Origin: Pseudomonadota bacterium
Lineage (GTDB): Bacteria; Pseudomonadota; Gammaproteobacteria; Burkholderiales; Methylophilaceae
Length of the DNA: 36,891 nucleotides
Assembly: GCA_029781535.1 (NCBI GenBank)
Contig: JAKOWL010000243.1
Location: 1-36,891 of the forward strand
Reading direction: 5' to 3'
Below are positions 8,573 through 19,735 of the stretch, one piece after another. A program made the translations under genes and the position numbers. Under the pieces are notes generated by a model, which was not told where the DNA came from, searched no databases, and saw nothing but the letters and a program-made list of their open reading frames with translations. Numbering within the stretch: the first letter of the stretch is position 1; each line of letters begins with the position of its first letter.

Positions 8573-9493
8573 ATGCAAAATAAAAATTCACAAACAATAG
8601 ACAAAGACTCACTTGTCGGAGCGACATTGGTGCTGGTTTCCGCTATCGCTTTCTCAGCCAAGGCGGTGTTTGTCAAACTGGCTTATGCATACTCAGTTGA
8701 TGCGGTGACTTTAATGGCATTGCGTATGTTGATGTCCATACCATTTTTTGTAGGGCTTGCCTATATTGCAAGTCATAAGGAAACAACGCCTTTATATTTC
8801 AGGGATTGGGTAATGATTATTGCCTTAGGTATTTCTGGCATGTATTTGTCGCAGCTATTCGATTTTATCGGTTTGGCACATGTGTCTGCAGGCATGGAGA
8901 GAACGATACTTTTCCTTTATCCAACTTTCACTGTGCTGATATCGTCCCTGATAACTCAACGGCCTATCGGTAAACGGGTAATACTGGCCTTGGTGCTTAG
9001 TTATTCCGGAATATTGTTAGTCGCTGCTCATGAGCTTTCCTTTAATAACAGTCATAGTGCAATGATCGGTGCAGGATTTGTATTTCTTAGCACTTTGACT
9101 TACTCCAGCTATCTGGTGGGAAGCGGTTCTGTAATTCACCGGATTGGTACGCAAAGGTTCACATGCTACACCATGCTGGTGGCAGCCACGGCTGTGTTAG
9201 GACATTTCGCGCTGATGCATCCAATCTCAACCCTTGAGGTTCCGTCGCGAGTATATGAATTAGGTCTGGCAATGGCCATCATCTCAACAGTTTTGCCGAT
9301 GATAATGCTCAATGCAGGCATCAAGCGGGTTGGTAGTAGCAAGGCAGCACTTATCAGTAGTGTTGGCCCTGTGTCGACGGTCTTGCTTGCAGCAGTCTTC
9401 CTGAATGAAACAATCAACTTGCGGCAGATAATGGGGACTGGTTTGGTGTTGGCAGGGGTGTTGATTATTACAATGGATAATTCTAGAAAATAG
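8573..9493 (+). CDS. EamA/DMT family transporter
   Basis: Ten hydrophobic segments, two EamA repeats (LVGATLVLVSAIAFSAKAVFVKLAY...; ...SSVGPVSTVLLAAVFLNETINLRQIMGTGLVLAGV). ATG 8573 has SD AAAGAGG; track ORF starts at 8546. Confidence 0.88.
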   Translation: MQNKNSQTIDKDSLVGATLVLVSAIAFSAKAVFVKLAYAYSVDAVTLMALRMLMSIPFFVGLAYIASHKETTPLYFRDWVMIIALGISGMYLSQLFDFIGLAHVSAGMERTILFLYPTFTVLISSLITQRPIGKRVILALVLSYSGILLVAAHELSFNNSHSAMIGAGFVFLSTLTYSSYLVGSGSVIHRIGTQRFTCYTMLVAATAVLGHFALMHPISTLEVPSRVYELGLAMAIISTVLPMIMLNAGIKRVGSSKAALISSVGPVSTVLLAAVFLNETINLRQIMGTGLVLAGVLIITMDNSRK

Positions 9494-9526
9494 AAATATT
9501 TTTATTCTTGGATGTTTTCCAAAAAC

Positions 9527-9556
9527 GAAAAAAGGGCTGACATTTGTCAGCCCTTT
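9527..9556 (-). terminator. Intrinsic terminator of the tRNA/lysC-side transcript (possibly bidirectional)
   Basis: AAAGGGCTGAC/GTCAGCCCTTT 11-bp stem (9531-9541/9546-9556), minus-strand T-rich tail. Confidence 0.75.
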
Positions 9557-9563
9557 ATTTAAT

Positions 9564-9640
9564 TGGCGCGCCCGGAGCGATTCGAACGCCCGACCCTTTG
9601 GTTCGTAGCCAAATACTCTATCCAACTGAGCTACGGGCGC
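9564..9640 (-). tRNA. tRNA-Arg(ACG), CCA encoded
   Basis: Reverse complement GCGCCCGTAGCTCAGTTGGATAGAGTATTTGGCTACGAACCAAAGGGTCGGGCGTTCGAATCGCTCCGGGCGCGCCA folds as a cloverleaf; anticodon loop CTACGAA. Confidence 0.97.
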
Positions 9641-9668
9641 AAGGGTGTTTCATTTCAGAAACGTGCGT

Positions 9669-9677
9669 ATTATAGCA
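9669..9677 (-). promoter_or_regulatory. Extended -10 element upstream of tRNA-Arg
   Basis: Minus strand reads TGCTATAAT. Confidence 0.5.
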
Positions 9678-9692
9678 CAAGTCTGAGGAAAC

Positions 9693-9786
9693 TGGCGGAG
9701 AGAGAGGGATTCGAACCCTCGATACAGATTTAAGCCCGTATGCTTCCTTAGCAGGGAAGTGCCTTCGACCTCTCGGCCATCTCTCC
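9693..9786 (-). tRNA. tRNA-Ser(GCT), CCA encoded
   Basis: Reverse complement GGAGAGATGGCCGAGAGGTCGAAGGCACTTCCCTGCTAAGGAAGCATACGGGCTTAAATCTGTATCGAGGGTTCGAATCCCTCTCTCTCCGCCA; long variable arm; anticodon loop CTGCTAA. Confidence 0.97.
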
Positions 9787-9805
9787 GGTACTGCATGAGG
9801 GCGCC

Positions 9806-9834
9806 ACTATACGCGAAACCCCCTTAAAAATCAA
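9806..9834 (-). promoter_or_regulatory. Sigma70 promoter for tRNA-Ser
   Basis: Minus strand TTGATT-17 bp-TATAGT followed by GC-rich discriminator GGCGCCC. Confidence 0.7.
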
Positions 9835-9857
9835 TTAAATCCAAGTTGTCTAGTTTG

Positions 9858-11090
9858 TTATGCTTCTTCAAGTTCAAATGCTTTGTGTAGCACACGCACA
9901 GCAAGTTCCATATATTTTTCTTCAATGACGACCGCGATTTTGATTTCGCTGGTAGAAATCATTTGAATGTTGATGCCTTCCTCAGCCAATGTGCGGAACA
10001 TCTTGCTGGCGACGCCAACATGAGAGCGCATGCCGACGCCGACAACAGAGACTTTGGCAATCTTGTCGTCACCGTTGATCTCGCGTGCATGGATATGCGG
10101 CTGTACTTTGTCACGCAGGATGCTGAGTGCCTTGTTCATCTCATTTTTGTGCACAGTAAAGGTGAAATCGGTGGTTCCGTCAGCGCCGGTATTTTGGATG
10201 ATCATGTCAACGTCAATGTTTGCCTCGGCAACCGGACCAAGAATCTGGTAAGCGATACCGGGTTTGTCAGGCACGCCCAATACGGTGATTTTGGCTTCGT
10301 CGCGGTTGAACGCAATGCCTGAGATAATCGGATCTTCCATGTTGTTTCCTTCGTTTTCCTCAAATGTAATCAGCGTGCCGTCGCCTTCATCTTCAAAGCT
10401 GGAGAGCACGCGCAATTTAACTTTATATTTTCCGGCAAACTCTACAGAACGAATCTGCAGTACCTTGCTGCCCTGGCTGGCAAGTTCCAGCATCTCTTCA
10501 AAGGTGATTTTGTCCAGACGACGTGCTTCCGGCACAATACGCGGATCGGTGGTATAAACGCCATCCACGTCAGTGTAGATCTGGCATTCGTCGGCTTTGA
10601 GTGCAGCAGCCAAAGCAACACCGGTGGTATCGGAGCCGCCACGGCCCAAGGTCGTGATGTTTCCGTTGGCATCCGCCCCCTGGAAGCCTGCGACCACTAC
10701 GACGTAGCCGTCATTCAAATCGCGTTTGATATTCGCTTCGTCGATGCTCAGAATGCGTGCTTTGGTGAATGCATCATCAGTCAGGATCTTGACTTGCGTA
10801 CCCGTATAGCTTTTGGCTTTGATTCCCAATTCCATCAAGGCTAAAGCGGTCATGCCAATCGTCACTTGTTCGCCAGTCGAGACCATCACATCCAGTTCGC
10901 GGGGGTCAGGTTCCGGCATAATCTCCTTGGCTAGTGCAATCAGGCGGTTAGTTTCGCCCGACATCGCAGAAACGACGACCACTACCTGATGCCCCATCGC
11001 CTTATAGCGTGCCACCCGTTTTGCCACGTTGCGGATACGCTCAGGGTTTGCAACTGAAGTGCCGCCGTATTTTTGTACTATCAATGCCAT
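9858..11090 (-). CDS. lysC: Aspartate kinase
   Basis: MALIVQKYGGTSVANPERIRNVAKRV; GRGGSDTTGVALAAALKADECQIYTDVDGVYTTDPR; two ACT domains. Confidence 0.97.
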   Translation of the reverse strand: MALIVQKYGGTSVANPERIRNVAKRVARYKAMGHQVVVVVSAMSGETNRLIALAKEIMPEPDPRELDVMVSTGEQVTIGMTALALMELGIKAKSYTGTQVKILTDDAFTKARILSIDEANIKRDLNDGYVVVVAGFQGADANGNITTLGRGGSDTTGVALAAALKADECQIYTDVDGVYTTDPRIVPEARRLDKITFEEMLELASQGSKVLQIRSVEFAGKYKVKLRVLSSFEDEGDGTLITFEENEGNNMEDPIISGIAFNRDEAKITVLGVPDKPGIAYQILGPVAEANIDVDMIIQNTGADGTTDFTFTVHKNEMNKALSILRDKVQPHIHAREINGDDKIAKVSVVGVGMRSHVGVASKMFRTLAEEGINIQMISTSEIKIAVVIEEKYMELAVRVLHKAFELEEA

Positions 11091-11111
11091 TTGTTAACTC
11101 TATGTTTTTAA

Positions 11112-13734
<2,623 letters not shown>

Positions 13735-13751
<17 letters not shown>

Positions 13752-14154
13752 ATTTGCTATTCAATATTTTTTTAATCGTCTCAAAGCCAAATCCACGGCT
13801 CTGTAAAAATCTTGCCTGTTTGGCCCACTCTTCGCGGTTATCGGGTGGAGCCTTAAATTTTTTGCGCCATACTTCTCGCGCATTTTCCAACTCGTTTTCT
13901 TTTAACTGGGCAACTGCATCAGCCACCAGTTCATCTGCTACACCTTTCTCGCGCAGTTCATGCGCCACCTTGCTTGCACCGAACTTTGCCTTGCGGGCGT
14001 GTACTATCTGCTCGGTAAATCGCGCATCACTCAGCCAGCCATGTTTGTTGAAGTCATCCAGTAACGCGGCGATATCATCATTTTCTTCCGCGAACCCCTT
14101 AAGTTTTTGCGCCAGTTCTTGAGTTGAGTATTCGCGTTTAGCCAGATACTCCAA
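13735..14154 (-). CDS. recX: Regulatory protein RecX
   Basis: [17 protein letters not shown]...[33 protein letters not shown]; follows recA; start is TTG (no ATG/GTG in frame after the preceding TAG), so the N-terminus is uncertain; overlaps alaS by 17 bp. Confidence 0.9.
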
Positions 14155-14192
14155 GGCACGTTGCCGCAGGGATTTTTGAACTGGTTTGATGT

Positions 14193-15221
14193 TTAGTCGT
14201 CCTCGCTACGTGCTGCTACCATGCTTTCGTTCAGCTGTTTGGCGTTAGCACGGATTTTTGCTTCAATCTCTGCAGCCACTTCCGGGTGTTCGCGCAGATA
14301 TTCTTTAGCATTCTCTTTGCCTTGGCCGATTTTCTCGCCGTTGTAGCTGAACCATGCGCCGGCTTTTTCAATCAGCTTCAGGTTCACGCCAAGTTCAATG
14401 ATTTCGCCCAGACGGGATATGCCTTCGCCGTACATGATGTCGAATTCTGCCTGCTTGAACGGAGGCGCCACTTTGTTCTTGATGACTTTGACACGGGTTT
14501 CGGAGCCGATGATTTCGTCACCTTTCTTGATTGCACCAGTGCGGCGGATATCCAGACGCACAGAAGCATAGAATTTCAATGCGTTACCACCGGTCGTGGT
14601 TTCCGGGTTGCCGAACATCACGCCTATCTTCATGCGAATCTGGTTGATGAAGATGACCAGCGTGTTAGTGCGTTTGATGTTGCCGGTGAGCTTGCGCAAG
14701 GCCTGTGACATCAGGCGTGCCTGCAGACCCATGTGGCTGTCGCCCATCTCGCCTTCGATCTCGGCACGTGGAGTCAATGCAGCAACAGAGTCAATGACGA
14801 CGATGTCCACACTGCCGGAGCGTACCAGCATATCGGCAATTTCCAGCGCCTGCTCACCCGTATCCGGCTGGCTGATCAGAAGCTCTGGGACATTTACCCC
14901 CAGTTTGGCAGCATATTGAGGATCCAGCGCATGCTCTGCGTCAATGAATGCGGCCACGCCGCCCAATTTTTGCATTTCGGCAATCACGGATAAGGTAAGT
15001 GTGGTTTTACCGGAAGACTCCGGGCCGTAGATTTCCACGATACGGCCACGAGGCAAACCACCGATGCCAAGTGCGATATCCAGGCCGAGCGAACCTGTAG
15101 AGACTGGCTGGACTTCTTCGCCGATGTCGCTGTCGCCCATGCGCATGATGGAGCCCTTGCCGAATTGTTTTTCAATTTGCGAAAGTGCAGCGGCCAGCGC
15201 CTTACTTTTGTTGTCATCCAT
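14193..15221 (-). CDS. recA: Recombinase RecA
   Basis: [35 protein letters not shown]; 342 aa. Confidence 0.99.
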   Translation of the reverse strand: MDDNKSKALAAALSQIEKQFGKGSIMRMGDSDIGEEVQPVSTGSLGLDIALGIGGLPRGRIVEIYGPESSGKTTLTLSVIAEMQKLGGVAAFIDAEHALDPQYAAKLGVNVPELLISQPDTGEQALEIADMLVRSGSVDIVVIDSVAALTPRAEIEGEMGDSHMGLQARLMSQALRKLTGNIKRTNTLVIFINQIRMKIGVMFGNPETTTGGNALKFYASVRLDIRRTGAIKKGDEIIGSETRVKVIKNKVAPPFKQAEFDIMYGEGISRLGEIIELGVNLKLIEKAGAWFSYNGEKIGQGKENAKEYLREHPEVAAEIEAKIRANAKQLNESMVAARSEDD

Positions 15222-15247
15222 GAATTTTTGCCTTTGTTTTTAGGTGC

Positions 15248-15297
15248 TTAAATGCGTTTTATAATAACCTGTTATTATTTCATAAAACGGCATTTAA
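15248..15297. promoter_or_regulatory. Nested palindrome in the recA upstream region
   Basis: TTAAATGC-GTTTTAT ... ATAAAAC-(G)-GCATTTAA outer arms; inner ATAATAAC-CT-GTTATTAT. Confidence 0.5.
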
Positions 15298-15410
15298 AGT
15301 AAGCGCGGCAAAGGTGTCATAGCGAAATTTAAGCGGGTGATTCCGCGTCAACGAATAAGCAGAAACGTGCGTTAATTAAATGTCTGTTCAGGACAAAATG
15401 GAGAAGCAAA

Positions 15411-15758
15411 ATGAAATTATTCAAAACAATATTAGCAATGACAATACTGGGTTTGGCTGGAATCTCGAGTGCGCAAGCCCATGGCGGTGGTAACGTAGGC
15501 TGGAGTATTTCGATTGGCAGCCCATATTATGCACCCCCGCCAGTTTATTATGCGGCACCGCCAGTGGTGTATTATGATGCGCCGGTTGTTTATTATCGTT
15601 CTGCGCCGCCAGTGGTGTACTCTCCTTATGCGTCTTTCAGTTATTTCGGTACGGGTGGTCGTCATCGTGATTGGGATCGTCATGAGTGGCGTGAAGGACG
15701 CCATGATTGGGGAAGAGGCGGATGGCGTGGGCATGGCCATCACGACGATGATGATTAA
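15411..15758 (+). CDS. Small exported Tyr/Pro-rich protein with Arg/His/Asp-rich tail
   Basis: Signal peptide MKLFKTILAMTILGLAGISSAQA; repeats PPPVYYAAPPVVYYDAPVVYYRSAPPVVY; HGHHDDDD tail. Confidence 0.7.
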   Translation: MKLFKTILAMTILGLAGISSAQAHGGGNVGWSISIGSPYYAPPPVYYAAPPVVYYDAPVVYYRSAPPVVYSPYASFSYFGTGGRHRDWDRHEWREGRHDWGRGGWRGHGHHDDDD

Positions 15759-16247
15759 CTAAATTTGCCTTAAGGCTTGAATCAGTCCTTGTAGCGCATA
15801 GGCAACTGACTGGATACGGATTTCCTGCCGGTTGCCACTGAAGTGCCTTGTGGTACTGGTGATTGCAGCGTTAGTCTGCGCCCATGCAAAACACACGGTA
15901 CCTACAGGTTTCTCAATAGACCCACCGTCCGGGCCGGCGATTCCGGTAATGCTGCACGCGAATTGCGCGTGACTGTGTTGAAGTGCACCCTGTGCCATTT
16001 CGCGGGCGGTTTCCTCGCTTACAGCACCAAATCTCTCCAAAGTTTCTGTTGAAACACCCAGCATCTGGATTTTTGCTTCGTTACTGTATGTGACAAAGCA
16101 TCGGTCGAACCAGTCTGAACTGCCTGCAACGCTGGTAACGGCGGTAGCCGCCATGCCGCCGGTGCATGATTCCGCCAGTGCCAGCATATAGCCCTGTGCT
16201 TTAAGCTCCGTGCCGAGCTTGGCGGCTAATGCGTAGAGTTCATCCAT
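15759..16247 (-). CDS. pncC: CinA C-terminal-type nicotinamide-nucleotide amidohydrolase
   Basis: LALAESCTGGMAATAVTSVAGSSDWFDRCFVTYSNEAK...CSITGIAGPDGGSIEKPVGTVCFAW. Confidence 0.93.
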   Translation of the reverse strand: MDELYALAAKLGTELKAQGYMLALAESCTGGMAATAVTSVAGSSDWFDRCFVTYSNEAKIQMLGVSTETLERFGAVSEETAREMAQGALQHSHAQFACSITGIAGPDGGSIEKPVGTVCFAWAQTNAAITSTTRHFSGNRQEIRIQSVAYALQGLIQALRQI

Positions 16248-16711
16248 ATAAACAAGGCCAAGATACAGATAATGCTGTAAACCGCTGCCAGAATGTCATC
16301 CAGCATCACGCCAAAGCCATTCTTGAGTTTGGCATCCAGTTGGCGGATAGGGAACGGCTTCCATATGTCGAACAGGCGAAACAGGATAAACGCGACCAGC
16401 CACCATAGCCAGTTCATCGGTGTGAAAGCCAATACCAGTATGATGGCGACGATTTCATCCCATACAATACTGCCGTGATCAGCTACGCCTAACGCCTTAC
16501 CTGTCTTGTCACAGCACCACGCGCCTAGCATGAACATTGCCAGCAAAACGGGCGCCTGCCAAACGACGGGTAGCCTGAACAGTAGTAGCGCTAGTGGGAA
16601 GCCAATTAATGTACCGAAAGTGCCGGGCGCCTTGGGGGCAAGGCCGCTGCCGAACCCGAGTGCGATGAAGTGTGCCGGATGCTGCAGTAAGAACTTTAAA
16701 TCAGGTTTCAT
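16226..16711 (-). CDS. pgpA: Phosphatidylglycerophosphatase A
   Basis: GFGSGLAPKAPGTFGTLIG...DHGSIVWDEIVA...RLFDIWKPFPIRQLDAKLKNGFGVMLDDILAAVY. Confidence 0.95.
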   Translation of the reverse strand: MKPDLKFLLQHPAHFIALGFGSGLAPKAPGTFGTLIGFPLALLLFRLPVVWQAPVLLAMFMLGAWCCDKTGKALGVADHGSIVWDEIVAIILVLAFTPMNWLWWLVAFILFRLFDIWKPFPIRQLDAKLKNGFGVMLDDILAAVYSIICILALFIWMNSTH

Positions 16712-16726
16712 GATGACTTGTCCAGT

Positions 16727-17695
16727 TTAACCGAAATGGTCATAGCCGCTTTTTTGCAGGACCATCGCTCGATTCTCTGCATCATAGACTGTCAATGCAC
16801 TGCCTGCACAGATATTACCGATATGTGTGAGCTTTAAATCCAGCTCGCGGCTGATATCCGCGATGCGCTGCCGTTGCTGTTGCGGCGCGGTAAAACATAG
16901 CTCGTAATCGTCTCCACCGCTTAAAGCATACGCCTCGAACCCCGCATGGCCATTATTTAAACTTACAGTGGCTTGCAAAGCAGGCAGTTTAGGGATTTTG
17001 GCAAAGTAAATCTCGGCCCCTACAGCAGAGGCGTGCAAGATATGCCCTAAATCTGCCGCCAAGCCATCGGAGATGTCAATTGCGCTGCTGGCGATATTGC
17101 GTAGCGCTAGCCCCAACGCGACACGTGGCATCGGTCTGTGAAGAGCGTCCAGACAGGCTTTCAGGGTGTCTTTTTCGAGCATTATCTTGCCCTGCAAGTG
17201 AGCGAGCCCGGCGGCCGCGCTGCCGATATGACCACTCACCCAGATGTCGTCACCTGCTTTTGCGCCACTGCGGCGCAGCGCTTGGCCTTGGGGGGATTCA
17301 CCCAAGATCGTTACGCTGATGTTCAGCGGGCCCCGCGTAGTATCGCCGCCAATCAAATCTACATAGAACTTGTCTGCGCAAGTGAAGAAACCGCGTGCGA
17401 ACTCGCTCAACCAATGCGAATCGTTTTCAGCGAGCGCGATAGACAAGGTCGCCCATTTAGGCTGCGCACCCATGGCCGCCATGTCTGAAACGTTGACCGC
17501 CAGTGATTTCCAGCCGATATCGTAGGGCGCGGCATCTGTAAAAAAGTGTGTGCCAGCTACCAGCATGTCGGCGGAAATGGCAAGTTGTGTATCTGGACTA
17601 GGCTGAATCAGTGCTGCGTCATCGCCCACACTCAAATCCGTGTGCCTGGTCGGGCGTGTGAAGAAATCGCGGATGATATCGAATTCACTTGACAT
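16727..17695 (-). CDS. thiL: Thiamine-monophosphate kinase
   Basis: MSSEFDIIRDFFTRP...LSVGDDAALIQPSPDTQLAISADMLVAGTHF; start at 17695 trims the track ORF. Confidence 0.95.
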   Translation of the reverse strand: MSSEFDIIRDFFTRPTRHTDLSVGDDAALIQPSPDTQLAISADMLVAGTHFFTDAAPYDIGWKSLAVNVSDMAAMGAQPKWATLSIALAENDSHWLSEFARGFFTCADKFYVDLIGGDTTRGPLNISVTILGESPQGQALRRSGAKAGDDIWVSGHIGSAAAGLAHLQGKIMLEKDTLKACLDALHRPMPRVALGLALRNIASSAIDISDGLAADLGHILHASAVGAEIYFAKIPKLPALQATVSLNNGHAGFEAYALSGGDDYELCFTAPQQQRQRIADISRELDLKLTHIGNICAGSALTVYDAENRAMVLQKSGYDHFG

Positions 17696-18320
17696 GTCTT
17701 TCCCCGAAATAACTTTCCATGATTGAAGCCAAGGGGTGGCCATGTTTATTTAGTGCTTTAATTACGCCGGTTTGATTTACAGCAGGCTGGTTCTGACTGA
17801 TTTTCCATTTACCGGAAAGCTCGGTAATTTCCAATTCGATGCCGATAATCGAATTAATTAGCTTCTCGATGAACTCAACAGGGGCATCATCTAGGCTCCA
17901 AGGTGTTTGCTGAGAAGATTCATGCGTATTTGTTAGCTGTTGCAGGTGTGATTTTAGCCAAACTTTATCCTCTATTATTTTGAGATTGCCGCGAACATGT
18001 ACGGTGATGTAATTCCATGTAGGGACAACCTTGCCGTGATCATGTTTTGTAGGGTACCAGTTGGGGGAGACATAGTTGTTTTCACCCTGAAAGATAGCGA
18101 GCACCCGGGCATCATTCATGGATTGCCATAAAGGGTTGTTGCGCGGGATGTGTGCTTGTAACGTCCCCAGCCCTGTATTGTTATCGCATAACAACATCGG
18201 GATATGGTTGGCATTTAGTAATCCGTCATTGATTGTTACGATTAAGGATAAAGGGAATTGCCTAATATGTGCTTTTAGCACATCGATACGATTCTCTTCA
18301 AAATGCGCGGGGCAATACAT
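17685..18320 (-). CDS. FMN-binding PaiB-family protein
   Basis: MYCPAHFEENRIDVLKAHIRQFPLSLIVT...HIPRNNPLWQ...NYVSPNWYPTKHDHGKVVPTWNYITVHVRG. Confidence 0.88.
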   Translation of the reverse strand: MYCPAHFEENRIDVLKAHIRQFPLSLIVTINDGLLNANHIPMLLCDNNTGLGTLQAHIPRNNPLWQSMNDARVLAIFQGENNYVSPNWYPTKHDHGKVVPTWNYITVHVRGNLKIIEDKVWLKSHLQQLTNTHESSQQTPWSLDDAPVEFIEKLINSIIGIELEITELSGKWKISQNQPAVNQTGVIKALNKHGHPLASIMESYFGERHVK

Positions 18321-18901
18321 CAGGATTTTATTGCGGATTTTGGACGAAACGCCTTGCAGATAGCCTCATTGGTTTCGATATAAGGCGCGCCAATCAAGTC
18401 CAGGCAGTATGGCACCGCAGCGAAGATACCATGCACGACCTGTTTGCCAGATTCATCCTTCAGTCCTTCCAGCGTTTGCGCGATGGCTTTGGGTTGGCCG
18501 GGCAGGTTGATGATCAAGCATTGTTTGCGAATCACGGCGACCTGTCGCGACAGTATTGCAGTGGGGACGAAATGCAGGCTGATCTGCCGCATTTGTTCGC
18601 CAAAGCCAGGCATCTCTTTTTCGGCGACTGCCAGCGTAGCCTCGGGAGTCACATCGCGCTTGGCTGGACCAGTGCCGCCTGTGGTGAGAACCAGATGGCA
18701 ACTTTTGTTATCCACCAGATCTATCAGGGTATCTTCTATGGTCGGTTGATCGTCGGCAATCAGGCATGTTTCCAGTTTGAACGGCGAAATCAGCGTTTTT
18801 TCCAGCCATTCACGCAGGCTGGGGATGCCTTTGTCTTCATAAATACCGGAACTGGCGCGGTCACTGATAGACACTAGGCCTACATTTAATATATTCTGCA
18901 T
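18320..18901 (-). CDS. mog: Molybdopterin adenylyltransferase
   Basis: VGLVSISDRASSGIYEDKGIPSLREWLE...LVLTTGGTGPAKRDVTPEATLAVAEKEMPGFGEQMRQ...NLPGQPKAIAQTLEGL. Confidence 0.93.
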   Translation of the reverse strand: MQNILNVGLVSISDRASSGIYEDKGIPSLREWLEKTLISPFKLETCLIADDQPTIEDTLIDLVDNKSCHLVLTTGGTGPAKRDVTPEATLAVAEKEMPGFGEQMRQISLHFVPTAILSRQVAVIRKQCLIINLPGQPKAIAQTLEGLKDESGKQVVHGIFAAVPYCLDLIGAPYIETNEAICKAFRPKSAIKS

Positions 18902-18981
18902 TTTGGAAATGGTTTTACTTTTAACAAGTCTAGCAATCAGGTTAAAGCGGAATCATAACATTGAACATACAAGGGCGAACC

Positions 18982-19695
18982 ATGCGATTACTATTCATCC
19001 TTTTATTGGCATTTACTACATTTTGTGCGCAGGCGGATGAGAACTGGTATGCCAAATATTACCAGACACAAGCCAAAGGCCAGTTGGCTTCGATGCAGCC
19101 AGAGCCAAAGACCGAGATTTATGTAGGCAAGAACAAACAGGAAGAGAATGTCAGTATGCTCGAACAAGGATATGACCTGATGGGGGTTTCCAGCTTTGAG
19201 GGTAAAGATATCCCTCCTGAGCAGGCGTTGGCGCATGGCAGGGAAATCAGGGCGGATAGGGTGTTGGTGTATGTGAGTGATGCCGGCAAAAACACGCCAA
19301 TCTCGCAGATGGAGTTTATCCGGGAAGCCAGAAAATCAGGTAAAGAGCTTACAGAAAAGGATTTTCAGGAAGCTCCGAAATATAGTTATTACGCTACTTA
19401 TTGGGCTAAATTACCGACACCTTTACTTGGCGTGCATGTTATTAAATTGGTGCCCAAAGATGAAGATGCCGCTTCTGCAGATGGCGTTAATGTGGTGGCT
19501 GTGATTCGGGGCTCGCCTGCTGATCAGGCCGGCTTGCAGCGAGGTGACGTGTTGCTGACGGTAGCAGGCAGACCGGTCAATAAGCCAGAAGAGCTTTCAG
19601 CGCTAGTAACCGGGCTTCAAGGGCAAATCGTGCCATTGGGGATGGTGCGCGATGGTGAGGAAAAGACATTGCAGGCGCAAATCAACAAGCGATAG
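18982..19695 (+). CDS. Periplasmic PDZ-domain protein
   Basis: Signal peptide MRLLFILLLAFTTFCAQA; PDZ: VVAVIRGSPADQAGLQRGDVLLTVAGRPVNKPEELSALV; ATG 18982 preferred over TTG 18961. Confidence 0.75.
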   Translation: MRLLFILLLAFTTFCAQADENWYAKYYQTQAKGQLASMQPEPKTEIYVGKNKQEENVSMLEQGYDLMGVSSFEGKDIPPEQALAHGREIRADRVLVYVSDAGKNTPISQMEFIREARKSGKELTEKDFQEAPKYSYYATYWAKLPTPLLGVHVIKLVPKDEDAASADGVNVVAVIRGSPADQAGLQRGDVLLTVAGRPVNKPEELSALVTGLQGQIVPLGMVRDGEEKTLQAQINKR

Positions 19696-19703
19696 TTCCC
19701 CGG

Positions 19704-19726
19704 CCCATCCTGAACATAGGGATGGG
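19704..19726. terminator. Weak hairpin between convergent PDZ gene and nhaD
   Basis: CCCATCC/GGATGGG 7-bp stem, no clear T tract. Confidence 0.35.
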
Positions 19727-19735
19727 TTCGTCAGC

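Noticed and set aside
15268-15283. LexA box CTGT-N8-ACAG at recA
   Set aside because: Reads CTGTTATTATTTCATA, so only a half-site matches; not called as a canonical SOS box
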